In this document: positions 1 through 9,790 of the stretch, piece by piece | Numbering within the stretch: position 1 is the stretch's first letter | How the letters are laid out: every line of letters begins with the position of its first letter | Assembly (NCBI GenBank): GCA_018136815.1 | Contig: CM030933.1 | Location: forward strand, 5,410,282 to 5,474,281 | From: Isochrysis galbana | Lineage: Eukaryota; Haptophyta; Isochrysidales; Isochrysidaceae | Length of the DNA stretch: 64,000 nt | Direction of reading: 5' to 3' | Notes under the pieces: model-generated | What the model was told of the DNA's origin: nothing | Seen by the model: only the letters and a program-made list of their open reading frames with translations | The model's database searches: none | Made by a program: the position numbers and the translations under genes

Positions 1-302
1 ATTCGTGTGATGTTGGACCATGGGTAGAGCGTGAATGTGCGCACCATCACGCGCGGGGTGAAGCGCTCGGGTGTGCGCGCAGTTTCCTCCCGGCACATGT
101 CCTGCAGCTTGTAGTGCCAGCACCGTTGGAGGAGCACCTCATCCTCCACGCTCAGCATCTCCGGCCACTCGTGCTGATCGTTACTCGGGCCGGCCCTGGA
201 GAGCTTGTCGAGCACGCGTGAGCGCACCTTCTCTCGCATTCGGCGCACATCCTCGCGTGAGAAGGTCCAGTGGCGTGCCTGCGAGCTCTGTGCATAGTCC
301 AT
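1..302 (-). CDS. Cyclin H, N-terminal part (runs off window)
   Basis: The minus-strand frame from an ATG at 302-300 stays open to the window edge and gives about 100 residues. It begins MDYAQSSQARHWTF and then has an Arg-rich helix (REDVRRMREKVRSR). This matches the conserved N-terminus of cyclin H, where a short SSQ-x-R-x-WTF motif precedes the first cyclin fold. The segment LSVEDEVLLQRCWHYKLQDMC fits the helix that opens cyclin box 1, and PRVMV fits its next helix. Cyclin H partners CDK7 and MAT1 in the CDK-activating kinase of TFIIH, acting in the nucleus on CDKs and the RNA polymerase II tail. The cyclin boxes lie outside the window, so the call rests on about 100 residues. The upstream frame is also open for some codons, so an additional 5' exon is possible. 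Confidence 0.72.
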   Translation of the reverse strand, partial: MDYAQSSQARHWTFSREDVRRMREKVRSRVLDKLSRAGPSNDQHEWPEMLSVEDEVLLQRCWHYKLQDMCREETARTPERFTPRVMVRTFTLYPWSNITR

Positions 303-309
303 CTGGATG

Positions 310-1260
310 TCAACAATCACGCTTGACCGCGCTATTTCTCTCCTTCTCTCCCTCTCTCCCTCACCCCGCACCCCCGCTACCCCCCTGCCTCTCCCTCTGA
401 CTGCGTCTCCTTCCCTCTCCTTCAGTCTCCCTCCGTCTCCTTCCCTCTCCTTCTCCCTCTCCTTCCTCTCCCTCTCACTGCGGCCGGTGAAAGGGGTGAG
501 CGGGAGAGGCGAGGGCTTGGCCGCAACAAGGAGCAATCCGCTTTGCTGCCTTGCCCTCTCCGACGCTCTCGCTCCCTCCCTCTCCCTCTCCTTCTCCTGC
601 TCTCTCTTCCCCTCCGCCCCCCCCCCCTCTCCCCCCTTCCCGCTGCGAGCTTCGCGCGCTCGGCAGTCCGACGGCGTGGCGCCACTGCTACACCGCGGCT
701 CCCCACACAGAGAGAGGAAAGAGGGGGCTGTTTAATGTGAAGAACCGCCCCGTGAGCCGATCGTGGCGTTCGCATCGCCAGCCGCTCGGCCGCCCGCAGA
801 GGAGCCCTCGCGTCGTGTGCTGGCTTCTCGAGGGCTCTGGAGACGGCGGGAGGGATGGGGAGGGGAAGGAAGAGAGAGAGAGAGAGAGAGAGTATGTATG
901 TGTGTGAGGAGAAGAAGAGTCGATCTCAGCACAGGAAAAGGAGTGGCGAGAGAACCCGTAAGAGGGAGAGGACCAAGGCGGCCCGGCCGTCCCCCCGCCC
1001 CCCCCTCTCCTCCCCCCCGCCCCTCTCTCTCCGCCCTCCTCCCCCTTCTCCTCCCCCCCCCCCCGCCCCCCCCCCCGCCCCCCCCTGCGGTTTCGCCGCG
1101 GGAGGGGAAGGCGGAGCGAGCCAAAGCTGCACGCAGGCTGCAGGCCGCTCGCGCTCTCACGCGGTCAAACCCGTGCCCCATGCCCTGCACCCCGTACTGG
1201 TCACTCACTAGGGGGGTGCGGAGGGCACCATCTGTAATGGGCAAACGAAGGCCTAAATAA
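310..1260. repeat. Low-complexity pyrimidine tract, GA microsatellite and poly-C runs
   Basis: This stretch lies upstream of the cyclin H start. It is almost pure CT-rich sequence (310-480, 560-645), a GA run near 868-893 and long C runs near 990-1085. The open frames across it encode only Pro/Ser/Leu or Arg/Gly runs and are compositional artefacts. The end (about 1197-1290) is a dispersed repeat found again at 61780-61865. No gene was recognised. Confidence 0.8.
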
Positions 1261-1290
1261 GCTCCCTATAGGTTCTAGTATGGGTGAGTG
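1197..1290 (+). repeat. Dispersed repeat, copy 1 (partner at 61780-61865)
   Basis: The segment from ctggtcactcactagg through taagctccctatagg recurs in the same orientation at 61780-61865 with a few differences. The two copies lie about 60 kb apart, so this is an interspersed family. Its type is unknown. Confidence 0.7.
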
Positions 1291-1477
1291 GCGAAAGCTG
1301 TCTCGTTACTTGTCTCTTAGATAGGGGTCTACCCTTGCACGATCTGCTCACCGGCTGAAACGGAAACGGCTCAACCGCCGTAACCGACTCAACCGCCGTA
1401 ACCGACTCAACCGCCAATCACGTAACCGACACGAAAAAAAAATCAACAAGAACAAATGCTTTGCACACCACCTAGCA

Positions 1478-1570
1478 ACTAACTTTATAGTTTGTGGCCA
1501 TGGAGCGCGCCGCCGCTCCCCACCTCTCCTTCGCCCCGCGCCGAGGGTGCCCCCCCAGCCCCAGCCCCCA
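1478..1570 (+). repeat. Dispersed repeat end with AT palindrome plus GC hairpin
   Basis: An imperfect palindrome (caactaactttatagtttg) is followed by catggagcgcgccgccgctcc, which can fold with a GGAGCG/CGCTCC stem. The same arrangement occurs at 40327-40400 (plus) and, inverted, at 14205-14300. Related ends with a G7C/GC7 hairpin occur at 42350 and 46884. It marks one end of a repeat family. Confidence 0.65.
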
Positions 1571-1794
1571 GCTAGAGCTAGGTCAGAGTTTCGCGCCGGA
1601 CCCCCCAAAGTTTCGCGTGAAAGTTTCGCAAAAGTTGCTCACCGGCTAGCCAAGTTTCACAAAAGTTTCGCGTAGTTTCTTCGGATTACGGATTACGGGT
1701 TATTGTTATTGGTTGTTGACAAGTTGTTATGTGGAGCTGCTTGTTATTATTGCGCACGCACACCATCGGACATGGTAGTAATAGTAGGTAGTAG

Positions 1795-1930
1795 CACAGT
1801 AGACAGTAGTAGTAGCAGCAGCAGCAGTAGCAGCAGCAGCAACAACAACAGCGTAGCAGCAACAGCAGCGTAGCAGCAACAGCAGCAGCAGTCAGCAGTA
1901 GCATCAACAAGAGCAGCAGCAGTATTATTG
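1795..1930. repeat. CAG/CAA/TAG trinucleotide tract
   Basis: This is an impure triplet array (agcagcagcagtagcagcagc, then caacaacaacag and similar). Frames crossing it give only homopolymers such as poly-Cys or poly-Leu. No surrounding coding signal was seen. Confidence 0.85.
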
Positions 1931-2039
1931 GATGGAGCTCACTACTCCCGATTAATTTCCCAGGCTAACGTTCAACGTACATTGACTCACGCCAGTGGAC
2001 GTCGTCCCACAGGCCGGTGGCCTCGACAGCGACGCACGC

Positions 2040-2473
2040 GCTAACGAGCGAGAGCGAGCGGAGAGGTAGCACGCGGAGACGGAGAGACCAACCACGGAAT
2101 ATCTTTAGACCGGAGAACGTGTTGGACGAAATCCCTTCCGTCGGCCGAGGTGAGGAGGACGGAGAGAGAGGGGGGAGAGAGAGTGTCTCACAGAGCGACC
2201 GCAGACGAGCGTGAAGTCGAAGTCGTGTCTGTTTATTACCTTAAACGAGCCAACACTTATAGTAATATCAAAAACAAAATTCGAATCGCAAATTTCGAGA
2301 CCAAAATCTGCAAACCTGGGCTTGAGACCATGCGGAATCCGAATGTGTGTGTCTTGGGTGTCAGTAGCAACACGGGGAACTGTTCAATTGTGAGTGTGGG
2401 CACGTACTTATACACGAATATTCATGCCTACGGCTACGGCCTTCAGCTTCGTTTGAAGGGCAGGAATACAACA
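2040..2473 (-). repeat. Truncated, diverged LTR copy of the Ty3/gypsy family
   Basis: This matches 18783-19300 of the complete LTR described below, at lower identity. It includes the purine tract, the stretch gtttattaccttaaacgagcc and the block containing caaatttcgagaccaaaa. It stops at the point ggcaggaatacaaca, so the outer ~100 bp (the LTR 5' end, which is on the minus strand here) is absent. Short open frames inside it are shared with the other LTR copies and are not genes. Confidence 0.75.
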
Positions 2474-2479
2474 AGGTGC

Positions 2480-4000
2480 AAGGTGAGAGCCGCCACGGGG
2501 AAGTCGCTCGCTTCGTGACGATGACCGCACTGCAAATGACCTCAAGACTGCGTGAATAATGTCATGAAAATCATAATAATTAGCTTTGGCGGCTGGGTGG
2601 GCGCGGCCGGCATGCGCAAGCAAAATCCCCCCCGACCTCCCCCCGGCCCCCGGAGTTTCGCGCAAGTTGCGCATAGTGGGCGATTTTGAGCCCAAATTTC
2701 GCGAAAGTTTTTTCCCCTCAGAAGTGGCCCAAGTTTCGAAATGAGTTTCACGAAACTCTGACCTGGCACCTGGCCCTACCCCCAGCCCCCCGGTCTAGCA
2801 TGGAGCATGGAGCTGTCGCAGGCGAAGCGACCGCGTCCGCCCGCGGAGGCGGAGCAGGTGAGAGCGACTCCGGTCGCGCCACACGGCCCGTGGCCCCGGC
2901 CACAACCGACAACAGACACAGCAACCATGCTGGCACACCCCATGGTGGATGGTGGATGGTGGGCCACAAGCTATGAGAAGCAACAGACCACAGACCAGCA
3001 CCAGACCAGACCTGCAAACGATCCATCAGGCATGCCTTATGGCAGAGGCCTCTCCCAAATTGTATACCTAAATGGATCGTTTGATCGTTTCAAGGTCTGA
3101 AGGCTGGCCTTATGGCAAATTGTATACCTAAATGGGGATGGGTGTGACAAGAAAAGGGAACCTCGAGTTGCACCTTCTCAGCCGCCAGGAGTGTCATGCA
3201 GGTGAGCCAGGCTGAAGGCCCTAGCCCTGTGCCCATGGTGCGTTGTGTGCGCGCGCGTGCAGCTCATCACCGCCCTTTTGTCGCATTCGCGAATCAGCTT
3301 TTTCTACTACATATTTCTGCCTAGCCCTACTGGCGGGCCAAGGCTCAGCATTCCTTGACGGAAGCTTCCCTCGCAAGCTTTTGATTCAGATCAACGGAAA
3401 GACCGTCATGGTAAACTACGCCATTCGGGCGTGCAAGGCGCTCCATATGCCAGAAACCATTCACAAATTCATGGTCCACAGCAGCCTCCGCGGCTGCAAA
3501 GGCTGGCGGCGCTGGCGGCCGTAGGCAGCTAAAGGTCTCCGGAGCTCACTCCGCCTCTGCGAGTGCGAGCAAGAAGCGGCGAAGCACCGCGAGCGCAACG
3601 AGGCTCAAAGACTCAATCCACGTCCGAAGTCGGCGCACGAAGCTCTAGGCAATGGCCCCCCAAGCAGTGCGCTCGCTTCACCCAGGGGCTATGCGGAGGG
3701 GGAGGGGGAAGGAAGGGATAGATAGGGGCATGACTACAAGTTTGAGTCCCAAAGCCACGTGCGAGGCGCGAGGCGAGAATTTTAACTTATTTTATTTTTT
3801 TAGTAACTTGTATCGATCGCTCATGAACTCCGAACACTGAGTTCTAGTCTCTCCGAAATTAGATATTTACGTACTACTGGCAGAATGGAAAACGCACGTC
3901 TTCTAGAGTAGCCTTATCCTTATCCCTATGTACTTTACTTCGCCCCCTTTCCCCCTTTCCCGCCTACCTGCCGTCCCGTCGTGGACCGCGGGCCACCGCC
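2480..4000. other. Gene-poor stretch with short repeats
   Basis: About 2640-2770 contains recurring aagtttcgcgaaag-type words, also seen at 1600-1680. About 2800-2960 is a diverged repeat present inverted at 14080-14215. At 3040-3150 a sequence ending in caaattgtatacctaaatgg is duplicated in tandem. A 93-residue frame at 3243-3524 has no recognisable domain and was not accepted as a gene. Confidence 0.6.
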
Positions 4001-4016
4001 CCCCACACGCGCTCTC

Positions 4017-4092
4017 TCTCTCTCTGTCCTCTCTGTCCTCTCTGTCCTCTCTGTCCTCTCTGTCCTCTCTGTCCTCTCTGTCCTCTCTGTCC
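4017..4092. repeat. 9-bp minisatellite just upstream of the kinesin gene
   Basis: About eight head-to-tail copies of tctctgtcc lie 116 bp before the kinesin start codon, in a pyrimidine-rich segment likely to be 5' UTR or core promoter. The frames through it (Leu-Ser-Val, or Arg-Glu-Asp on the other strand) are repeat-driven. Confidence 0.9.
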
Positions 4093-4207
4093 CCTCTCCC
4101 TCCCGCCCTTGCTCTCCCTCTCTCCGAGGGGGTGCGAGAGCGGCTGGGCGTGAGCGGAAGGGTAGGGAGCACCGGGCTTCGCACGGCACAGCGTCCGCGA
4201 GCGCAAG

Positions 4208-6277
4208 ATGGAGGGGCTCAGCGTTGAGATATGTGACGAGCGGCTGGTGGGCGGCGGCAGCGGCGGCGGCGCGCATGTGGCCTACACAATCCTCGTACGG
4301 CAGGGGGGCGAGTCGTGGGTGGCGATCCGACGCTTTGCACAGTTCAGTGCGCTACACGCAGCACTGCGGGCGAGTGGGTGCGCGACTGTTCCGCCCTTGC
4401 CCATCAAAGGGCCGTGGCGGCTCCTTAACCTCTTTTGCCTTGCTGATGGCCGGCGAAACGCGCTCGAAGACTTCCTCAGACGCTGTTGCTCACACGACGA
4501 GCTTCGCTCCAATCCGGCGTTTTGCACCTTCATCGCCTCCACGCGCACTACCGCGGGAGCGGGGTCGTGTCAGACTGACCTCAAGAGAAGCCCTGCAGAA
4601 CTTCAAGTGGGCGAGGCATCTGTGCAGGCATCGATGGAGAGGTTGGGCGACGTGGCCATCCTGGCGGCAGCCCAGGCAGAGGCAGGGGCCGCGCGGATGC
4701 AATTGCTTAACACTCAAGTGGATCTAGCCACCATCAGGAAGACCATCGCGGAGTGTGAAGACATGATCCAAAGGCTTGGCAGCGATGTTGCAGCGGCGCG
4801 CGAGGTGGCCGACAAGGCTCGCACAGAGTGCGAGCGCCTGCGTGAAGAGAACGACAGCCTTCTCACTCAAGTTGAAGAGTTCAAGGGCGCGGTGCGTGTA
4901 TATGCGCGCATCAGGCCCACAACGGAAGTAGAGAAGCGGTCAACTGCGACGCATGGCGATGGAGCGGTCCGCTCTGCATGTGTCCTTGCCGGTGTCACGC
5001 CTTCAGGGTTGGCGCGCTCAGTGCACGTGTGGTCGCCATGCCATGCTGATGTATTGGCAGGGCGTGCCGATGCACCTCTTTCACACAGCACGTCGCATGA
5101 ATTCGACCGCGCCTTTGGCCCGTATGATTCGGAGGACGACATTTTCTTCGAAATCTCTCCGCTTGCGCGAGAGGCCGTCGCTGGTGGCTATGCCACCATC
5201 CTTGCCTACGGCCAAACGGGCTCCGGAAAGACTCACACTATGCGCCACGCAAGTGAACGGATGGTTCGGGAATTATTGAGGCGCATCGACGAGGATAAAT
5301 CTGGGCTCGAGCTGTACATCTCGGCGATAGAGGTGTACAAAGAGGAACTGCGTGACCTCCTCAGTCGGCGGGGTGACAGCGAGCTACTTCAACTGCGCCA
5401 CGGGCCGGGCAATTTGACTCGGGTGGACGGGGTGGACCTGAGGGGTCCTATTTGCAACGCCGAGGATGCAGACGAGTTAATGCGCCTTGCGCACCTGCGT
5501 CGAGCCACCGGTGACAATGGTGTACACATGCACTCATCGCGCTCGCATCTGGTTCTCCAGCTTGCTTTGCGCCGCGCAGGTGGCCTCTTTGGTCAGCTGT
5601 CTCTCGTGGATTTGGCTGGCTCGGAGCGTCAGCAGCGCACTGGTGGCATCCGGCGCGCGGAAGCTATCGAGATAAATCGCGCGCTCTCGTCCTTGGGCGA
5701 TGTCATGAGTGCTTTGATTATGAACGCGGAGCATGTGCCTTACCGCAACTCGAAGCTCACGGCATTGTTGCAGCCAGGGATGCGCCGAGGTTGTCGTGTG
5801 GTCATGCTAGTGACGGCATCGCCCGCAGCCATCGATGCTCCCGAGACCGCAGCTGCGCTCGCCTTTGCTTCACGTGCACGGGCAGCACGGCTTGGTCCAC
5901 AGACAGGAGGCCTCTTGCCAACTCTAGCCACGACGATCACGGCCGTGGCTTCTCGCCCCAATGGAATGGTGAAGGACGGTGCAAATGAAGGAGTGCTCAA
6001 GCGCTCAAGTGCAGCCTCACTGCCGCGGCGGCTTGACGGGGAATCACAGCGCCTCGTCCGCGAGTCCGGGTATGGTGTGCCGGACGAGAATGTTCAGCCA
6101 AGGCAGGTGCCACTGTTAGGAGAGCCCATCAAGTCACCGGGGTGCTCGGCAGCAAAGCGCGACTTCATCACTCCCGCGCGCGCTTCTAAGAGCAGCACAC
6201 CTCTCCAAAGGACAACTGGCCGGCATCGCCATCAATCTCGGCTTCCTGTGCTCGGATCCATGTCTGAACCAATCTAA
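4208..6277 (+). CDS. PX-domain kinesin, kinesin-14 type (C-terminal motor)
   Basis: Single-exon gene of 689 residues. Residues ~4-113 form a PX phosphoinositide-binding domain: the RRFAQFSALH strand/helix, the PPLPIKG loop and the DGRRNALEDFL helix are the expected lipid-pocket landmarks. Residues ~150-226 are a heptad-rich coiled coil. The motor starts at the kinesin-14 neck GAVRVYARIRP (227-237) and has the P-loop GQTGSGKT (335-342), switch I SSRSH (443-447), switch II DLAGSE (468-473) and the VPYRNSKLT helix. The tail of ~110 residues is basic and probably disordered. The neck sits immediately N-terminal to the motor, as in minus-end-directed kinesin-14s. The segment after HTM, where most motors have GIIPR, is shortened. 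The inferred role is microtubule transport of PI3P-bearing endosomal membranes. The start is the first ATG after the pyrimidine tract, and it begins directly before the PX fold. Confidence 0.95.
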   Translation: MEGLSVEICDERLVGGGSGGGAHVAYTILVRQGGESWVAIRRFAQFSALHAALRASGCATVPPLPIKGPWRLLNLFCLADGRRNALEDFLRRCCSHDELRSNPAFCTFIASTRTTAGAGSCQTDLKRSPAELQVGEASVQASMERLGDVAILAAAQAEAGAARMQLLNTQVDLATIRKTIAECEDMIQRLGSDVAAAREVADKARTECERLREENDSLLTQVEEFKGAVRVYARIRPTTEVEKRSTATHGDGAVRSACVLAGVTPSGLARSVHVWSPCHADVLAGRADAPLSHSTSHEFDRAFGPYDSEDDIFFEISPLAREAVAGGYATILAYGQTGSGKTHTMRHASERMVRELLRRIDEDKSGLELYISAIEVYKEELRDLLSRRGDSELLQLRHGPGNLTRVDGVDLRGPICNAEDADELMRLAHLRRATGDNGVHMHSSRSHLVLQLALRRAGGLFGQLSLVDLAGSERQQRTGGIRRAEAIEINRALSSLGDVMSALIMNAEHVPYRNSKLTALLQPGMRRGCRVVMLVTASPAAIDAPETAAALAFASRARAARLGPQTGGLLPTLATTITAVASRPNGMVKDGANEGVLKRSSAASLPRRLDGESQRLVRESGYGVPDENVQPRQVPLLGEPIKSPGCSAAKRDFITPARASKSSTPLQRTTGRHRHQSRLPVLGSMSEPI

Positions 6278-6689
6278 GGCAGTGTGTATAATATCTCTTT
6301 TTTGCTACACGCAGATGTCGGCACGAAAACGAACGTTTCGAAGGTGTGCCCGTAGTAGCCTTGGAAGAAAATATGGTGGCATATTTTAAGCGCACGCCAG
6401 TATCAGTATGCATTCCTAGCCACAGAGAAGGTGCAACCTGAGGCATCCATTTTTACCCTCCTCCCTCATTTTGGTATTAAATTAAAGACTATCTCTTGAG
6501 CTTGAGCGGCGGCAGGAAGCACCTTTGAAGGTGCTTCGCGCGATAGTTGGGTGCTCTGAGGTCCATATATTACATATCACGGTAAATGGACGACGTTCCA
6601 TGGTGAACACCCCCCGTCGTCGAGGCAACTGCGACATGCAGCACCTCCCCAGCTCCCCAGGTGCTTCGTCGCTGAAGAGCATAGAGGCA

Positions 6690-7000
6690 CAACCTACTTT
6701 TATAAGTGGGGGTCAATCAATGGGGGCCTCGCGCCCCCCTCTCTCCATCGCGGACATCCCCCGGGGTGGGCCCGTACAATCACAACCCCAGCCCCTGCCC
6801 CTGCCCTCTGGCAAGGGCTGGGCAATCAACACTCTGGCCCAGAGCCCTGGTGGGCGCGGGCCGTGACTCGCACTCGCACTCCCACGCCCAGCATGGGCCT
6901 GTCCTCGAGCTGACTCCGCCCCCATCCCCCATCCCTGGTCGCCAGCAGACAAAAGGCTTCGGGCGGCTTTCAGGGCCAGCGAGGCAAGCGTGGGAGAGGC
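6690..7000 (+). repeat. Dispersed GC-rich repeat, copy 1 (inverted partner at 12190-12516)
   Basis: The sequence from caacctacttttataagtgg through ccccggggtgggcccgtacaa and the following cccctgccctctggcaaggg block recurs as reverse complement at 12190-12516 with high identity. Frames through it give Pro/Gly/Ser-rich peptides in both copies. It is not coding in its own right. Confidence 0.8.
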
Positions 7001-7299
7001 AAGGGGTAGGGCGGTCAAACAGCTATTTTAACTTCTAAGGGTGAAAATTGACCAAGTCAAGATTGAGGATTCATTACGAGATTTTTGGATATGGTGACCG
7101 GATAGGTGTAACTAGCACATATCCGGTGCCCTTTGGGCCCTAGACCCCCCACGGTAGCCCCCACAGCGATGCGTAACCAGAAAACGCGCAAATTGGCCAG
7201 AAATCACTATCGCGGAGGGCCGACGTCCGACGCGAGCGCGGGCGAGCGTCGGGCCGCTAATCGACGCGTACCCGGCGCAGCGTGCCTCGGACAGCCACA

Positions 7300-7860
7300 G
7301 CCATGCGCGTAGGCTGCCAGGAGCGCCTCTTACTGCCCCCCATGCCCGCCGCCGCCTCATCGCAAATCGCCCCCTCGCGTCCCTCGCTAGCGCGCCAACG
7401 GAGGGGTCCCGGAGCGCCCGAGTTAGGCGTGCGCCCGGGCGCGCTGCGAAAGCTTTCTTCGCCATCAGCCCGGTGTCCGGGCCAGCCAGGACATTGAGTG
7501 AGCAGAACCCGCCGCGCCAGCGACGCCAATCGCGCCAGCCGCGCGCCGGTGCCTCGTCGCAATCCACCCCCGGCGGCATTCAAACGCGCTCACGCACGGC
7601 CCCGAGGGGCCCGGAGCGCCCAACTCGGAGCCACGACCGGGCGCGCTGCGAGGCCCTTCTTGCTCATTAGCCCGGTGTGCGGGCCAGCCAAGGCACCAAA
7701 TGTCAAAGTGCCGCCGGGACGGCGCCGCCAATCGCGCCCGCCGCGCGCTGGAACCTCGTCGAAGTCTGCGACCATTCGCCCCGCATGCGCGCTAACGCGC
7801 CGCCGCGAGGGGCCCGGAGAGCCCGAGTTAGGCGTGCGCCCGGCGCCTTGTATTCCGAGT
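7300..7860. repeat. Three degenerate ~185-bp tandem units inside the TAGGG element
   Basis: Each unit has the order: a gccagcc-containing block, a gccgccaatcgcgcc-like block, a cctcgtcgaa/cctcgtcgca block, then ggggcccggagcgcccgagttaggcgtg-like sequence and a gccagcc closing block. Related minus-strand peptides (ADFDEVPARGGRDW) have a plus-strand relative at 27403-27478 (ADFDEVLARVPPDW). The unit therefore also exists elsewhere. Confidence 0.65.
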
Positions 7861-8284
7861 GATACAAGATCTTTGCCTGCGCCTTGGCGTAGCGCGCCGC
7901 CCTTGCCAGCAGCGACCTCGTGGCGGTGCTCCTCGCCTGCGGAAGCGCCTGCAGAGTACCTGCGCCGCCTGTCAAGGCCTCCACCCACCGGGCGAATATA
8001 ACATCAGCTCCCGGTGGTGTGGCCTCGCAAGACGCGCGTATGTGCGCTCTGGCGAGATTTTGAGCCCATTCTTCCGCAGCGGCGTGGAGCGCGGTCGCGT
8101 GGGCCACACTCAGGCCACCCACTGGACGAGCCTCGTCGACCAACGCCGGATTGGGGGGGCTCGAGCACAGGAGCGCGGCGAGGACGGCCTGGACGCTGGC
8201 GCTCGTGAGCCAGGTGTCGATGACCCCAGCGTTGAGAAGCTGGAAGTCGGTGGCAACGTCGGGCGAGGGCGAATCCTGCGAGGG
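7703..8284 (-). CDS. Open frame in the TAGGG element, possible captured gene fragment
   Basis: The frame is open from about 8284 to 7703 and reads as normal protein. It is Ala/Leu-rich and helical, with segments such as FQLLNAGVIDTWLTSASVQAVL and HATALHAAAEEWAQNLA. It may start after an acceptor-like ctcgcag near 8285. There is no clear ATG, and the C-terminal part runs into the tandem units. I do not recognise the family. It could be an exon of a host gene carried by the element, or the remnant of an element protein. Confidence 0.35.
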   Translation of the reverse strand, partial: PSQDSPSPDVATDFQLLNAGVIDTWLTSASVQAVLAALLCSSPPNPALVDEARPVGGLSVAHATALHAAAEEWAQNLARAHIRASCEATPPGADVIFARWVEALTGGAGTLQALPQARSTATRSLLARAARYAKAQAKILYHSEYKAPGARLTRALRAPRGGALARMRGEWSQTSTRFQRAAGAIGGAVPAAL

Positions 8285-8694
8285 GCGGGTCGGGGTGGTC
8301 AGGGCGGGTACGTGTGTGGCCTAGGGAGCCGTGTGCGCGCACTATGAGGTGCGCTGAGGGCTGCGCAGATGACGTCTTGCCTTCAGCAGGCAGGCGATCA
8401 ATCTCGGGCGGCCGACGAGTGGGACGGATCAATAAGGAATCCGGTGTGATGAATACTCTGTTTCAAAATACGTCTATCACTCCCGCGGCGGGCGCCGCGG
8501 TTCTTTACCGGTAGAGCCCCAGAGCTTGTGCAAGGGAGGGGCGAGGGGGGAGGAGAATCACACCATTTTCTGGCGAAGATTTTCGTGGCGGCAGGTGGCC
8601 CCCCTGGGAGTTTTGTTGTGGACTTTGGAAAATGGTCAAAAAATGTCACCCCCCCCCCATATTAGTACTTAAAAAGCCCTGTTTGACCGCCCTA

Positions 8695-9100
8695 CAAGGG
8701 GGGGCCAGGGGCTGAGCCCCACCTAGCCTCCACTGCCCCCTGAGCTGCCCTGGCTGCTGGCCCTCTGGGAGCCCCCGAAGGGCCTCTGAGAGCAGGCCGT
8801 GGCGCGCCGCATGGCGACGCGCCGCAGGGACAGAGATGGAGGAGAACGGAGAGGGGGAGAGGGGGGGTTATGCCCCCCCCCCCCATGGAGTGCGGTAAGT
8901 AATGGGTCTCGTTTGCGTTAGCAAACGGGCGGAGAGGGGCGGCTGGCGACAGGAGGGGGATGAGGAGGGAGAGGCTCAAGGCTCAAGGCGCCTACGGGAA
9001 CCATGGTGGCAGGTATCTCGAGGCGCAGTCTTTTATTTCTCGAGGACAGCTCGCGGCGAGAGCTGTAAGGGCCGTTTCTTTTCATGACGAGAGGTTCCTC
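8695..9100. repeat. Mixed dispersed repeats after the TAGGG element
   Basis: The stretch 8700-8830 has an inverted, diverged relative at 9400-9600. The stretch 8940-9097 (ggcggctggcgacaggaggg through gacgagaggttcctcc) recurs in the same orientation at 14675-14850 and partially at 26108-26160. No gene was seen. Confidence 0.65.
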
Positions 9101-9790
9101 CTTGGTCCTTGTCCTTGTCCTTGCTTGTCCTTGGTCCTTGGCCTATCTCTTTCTCTTTCTCTTTCTCTTTGGCGCGAGAGAAGGTGGAAGGTGGATGCTA
9201 AACATTATACTACTACATTATATCCACCGTACATAAGCACGAAGTTTTCTAATACTAACACCGAATGGAGAGAGAGAGAGGAGAGAGTTATAACCGTAGA
9301 TATAGATTTCGTTGATCGTCGATTCGTGCGACAACCGCAACCGAAGACCGAAGACTTCCAGTTCAAGTAGGTTATCCCACACTCCGCCCTCTCTTCGCCC
9401 TCTCCTGCGGCGCGTGCGATGCACGCGCCACGACCTGCTCTCAGAGGTTCTGACGGGGCTCTCAGAGGGCCTGCCAGGCAGCTTGGGAAGCAGTGGAGGC
9501 TGGGTTGGAGGCAGAGCCTAAGTGCGACTGATGGGCGATGGGCCTCCCCGAGGCAGGAGCTAGCAGAGCCCGGTGGGGGGAGGGCGCAAGGCGCCTCCCC
9601 ATCCACTCATATCTAAACAAAAACTTATTAGATCGGCCGGCAATGTGGTTTGTACACTGTGAGCGCACAATATCCTATGGCCATAATCGTGTGCTTGAAT
9701 CACTAGAATTGCAGCGGGCATCACTGATATGGCGCTTACTGGCCTAGCCAACAGCATGGCGTGATTGCTGAGAAGAATGAACGACCATTC
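9100..9790. other. No gene recognised; simple repeats and diverged repeat copy
   Basis: Contains a ccttgtcc/tttctc simple tract (9100-9170), a GA run (9264-9285) and an inverted repeat copy (9400-9600). The remainder shows no convincing coding frame. Confidence 0.6.

Larger units (their letters stand above)
7007..8694. mobile_element. 1.69-kb DNA element with TAGGG terminal inverted repeats
   Basis: The left end tagggcggtcaaacag (7007-7022) is the exact reverse complement of the right end ctgtttgaccgcccta (8679-8694). Both ends are flanked by the 7-bp direct repeat caagggg (7000-7006 and 8695-8701). A TAGGG start with a 7-8 bp target duplication is typical of hAT-superfamily elements. Inside are three degenerate ~185-bp tandem units (about 7300-7860) and an open minus-strand frame (7703-8284). 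No transposase was recognised, so it appears non-autonomous. The right-hand 220 bp recurs at 24005-24228 and 54060-54272. Confidence 0.75.

Noticed and set aside
307-1260. Several overlapping 100-170 codon frames on both strands
   Set aside because: They are translations of CT/GA/poly-C tracts (Ser-Leu-Pro or Arg-Gly-Glu runs) with no domain, and they overlap each other in all frames.
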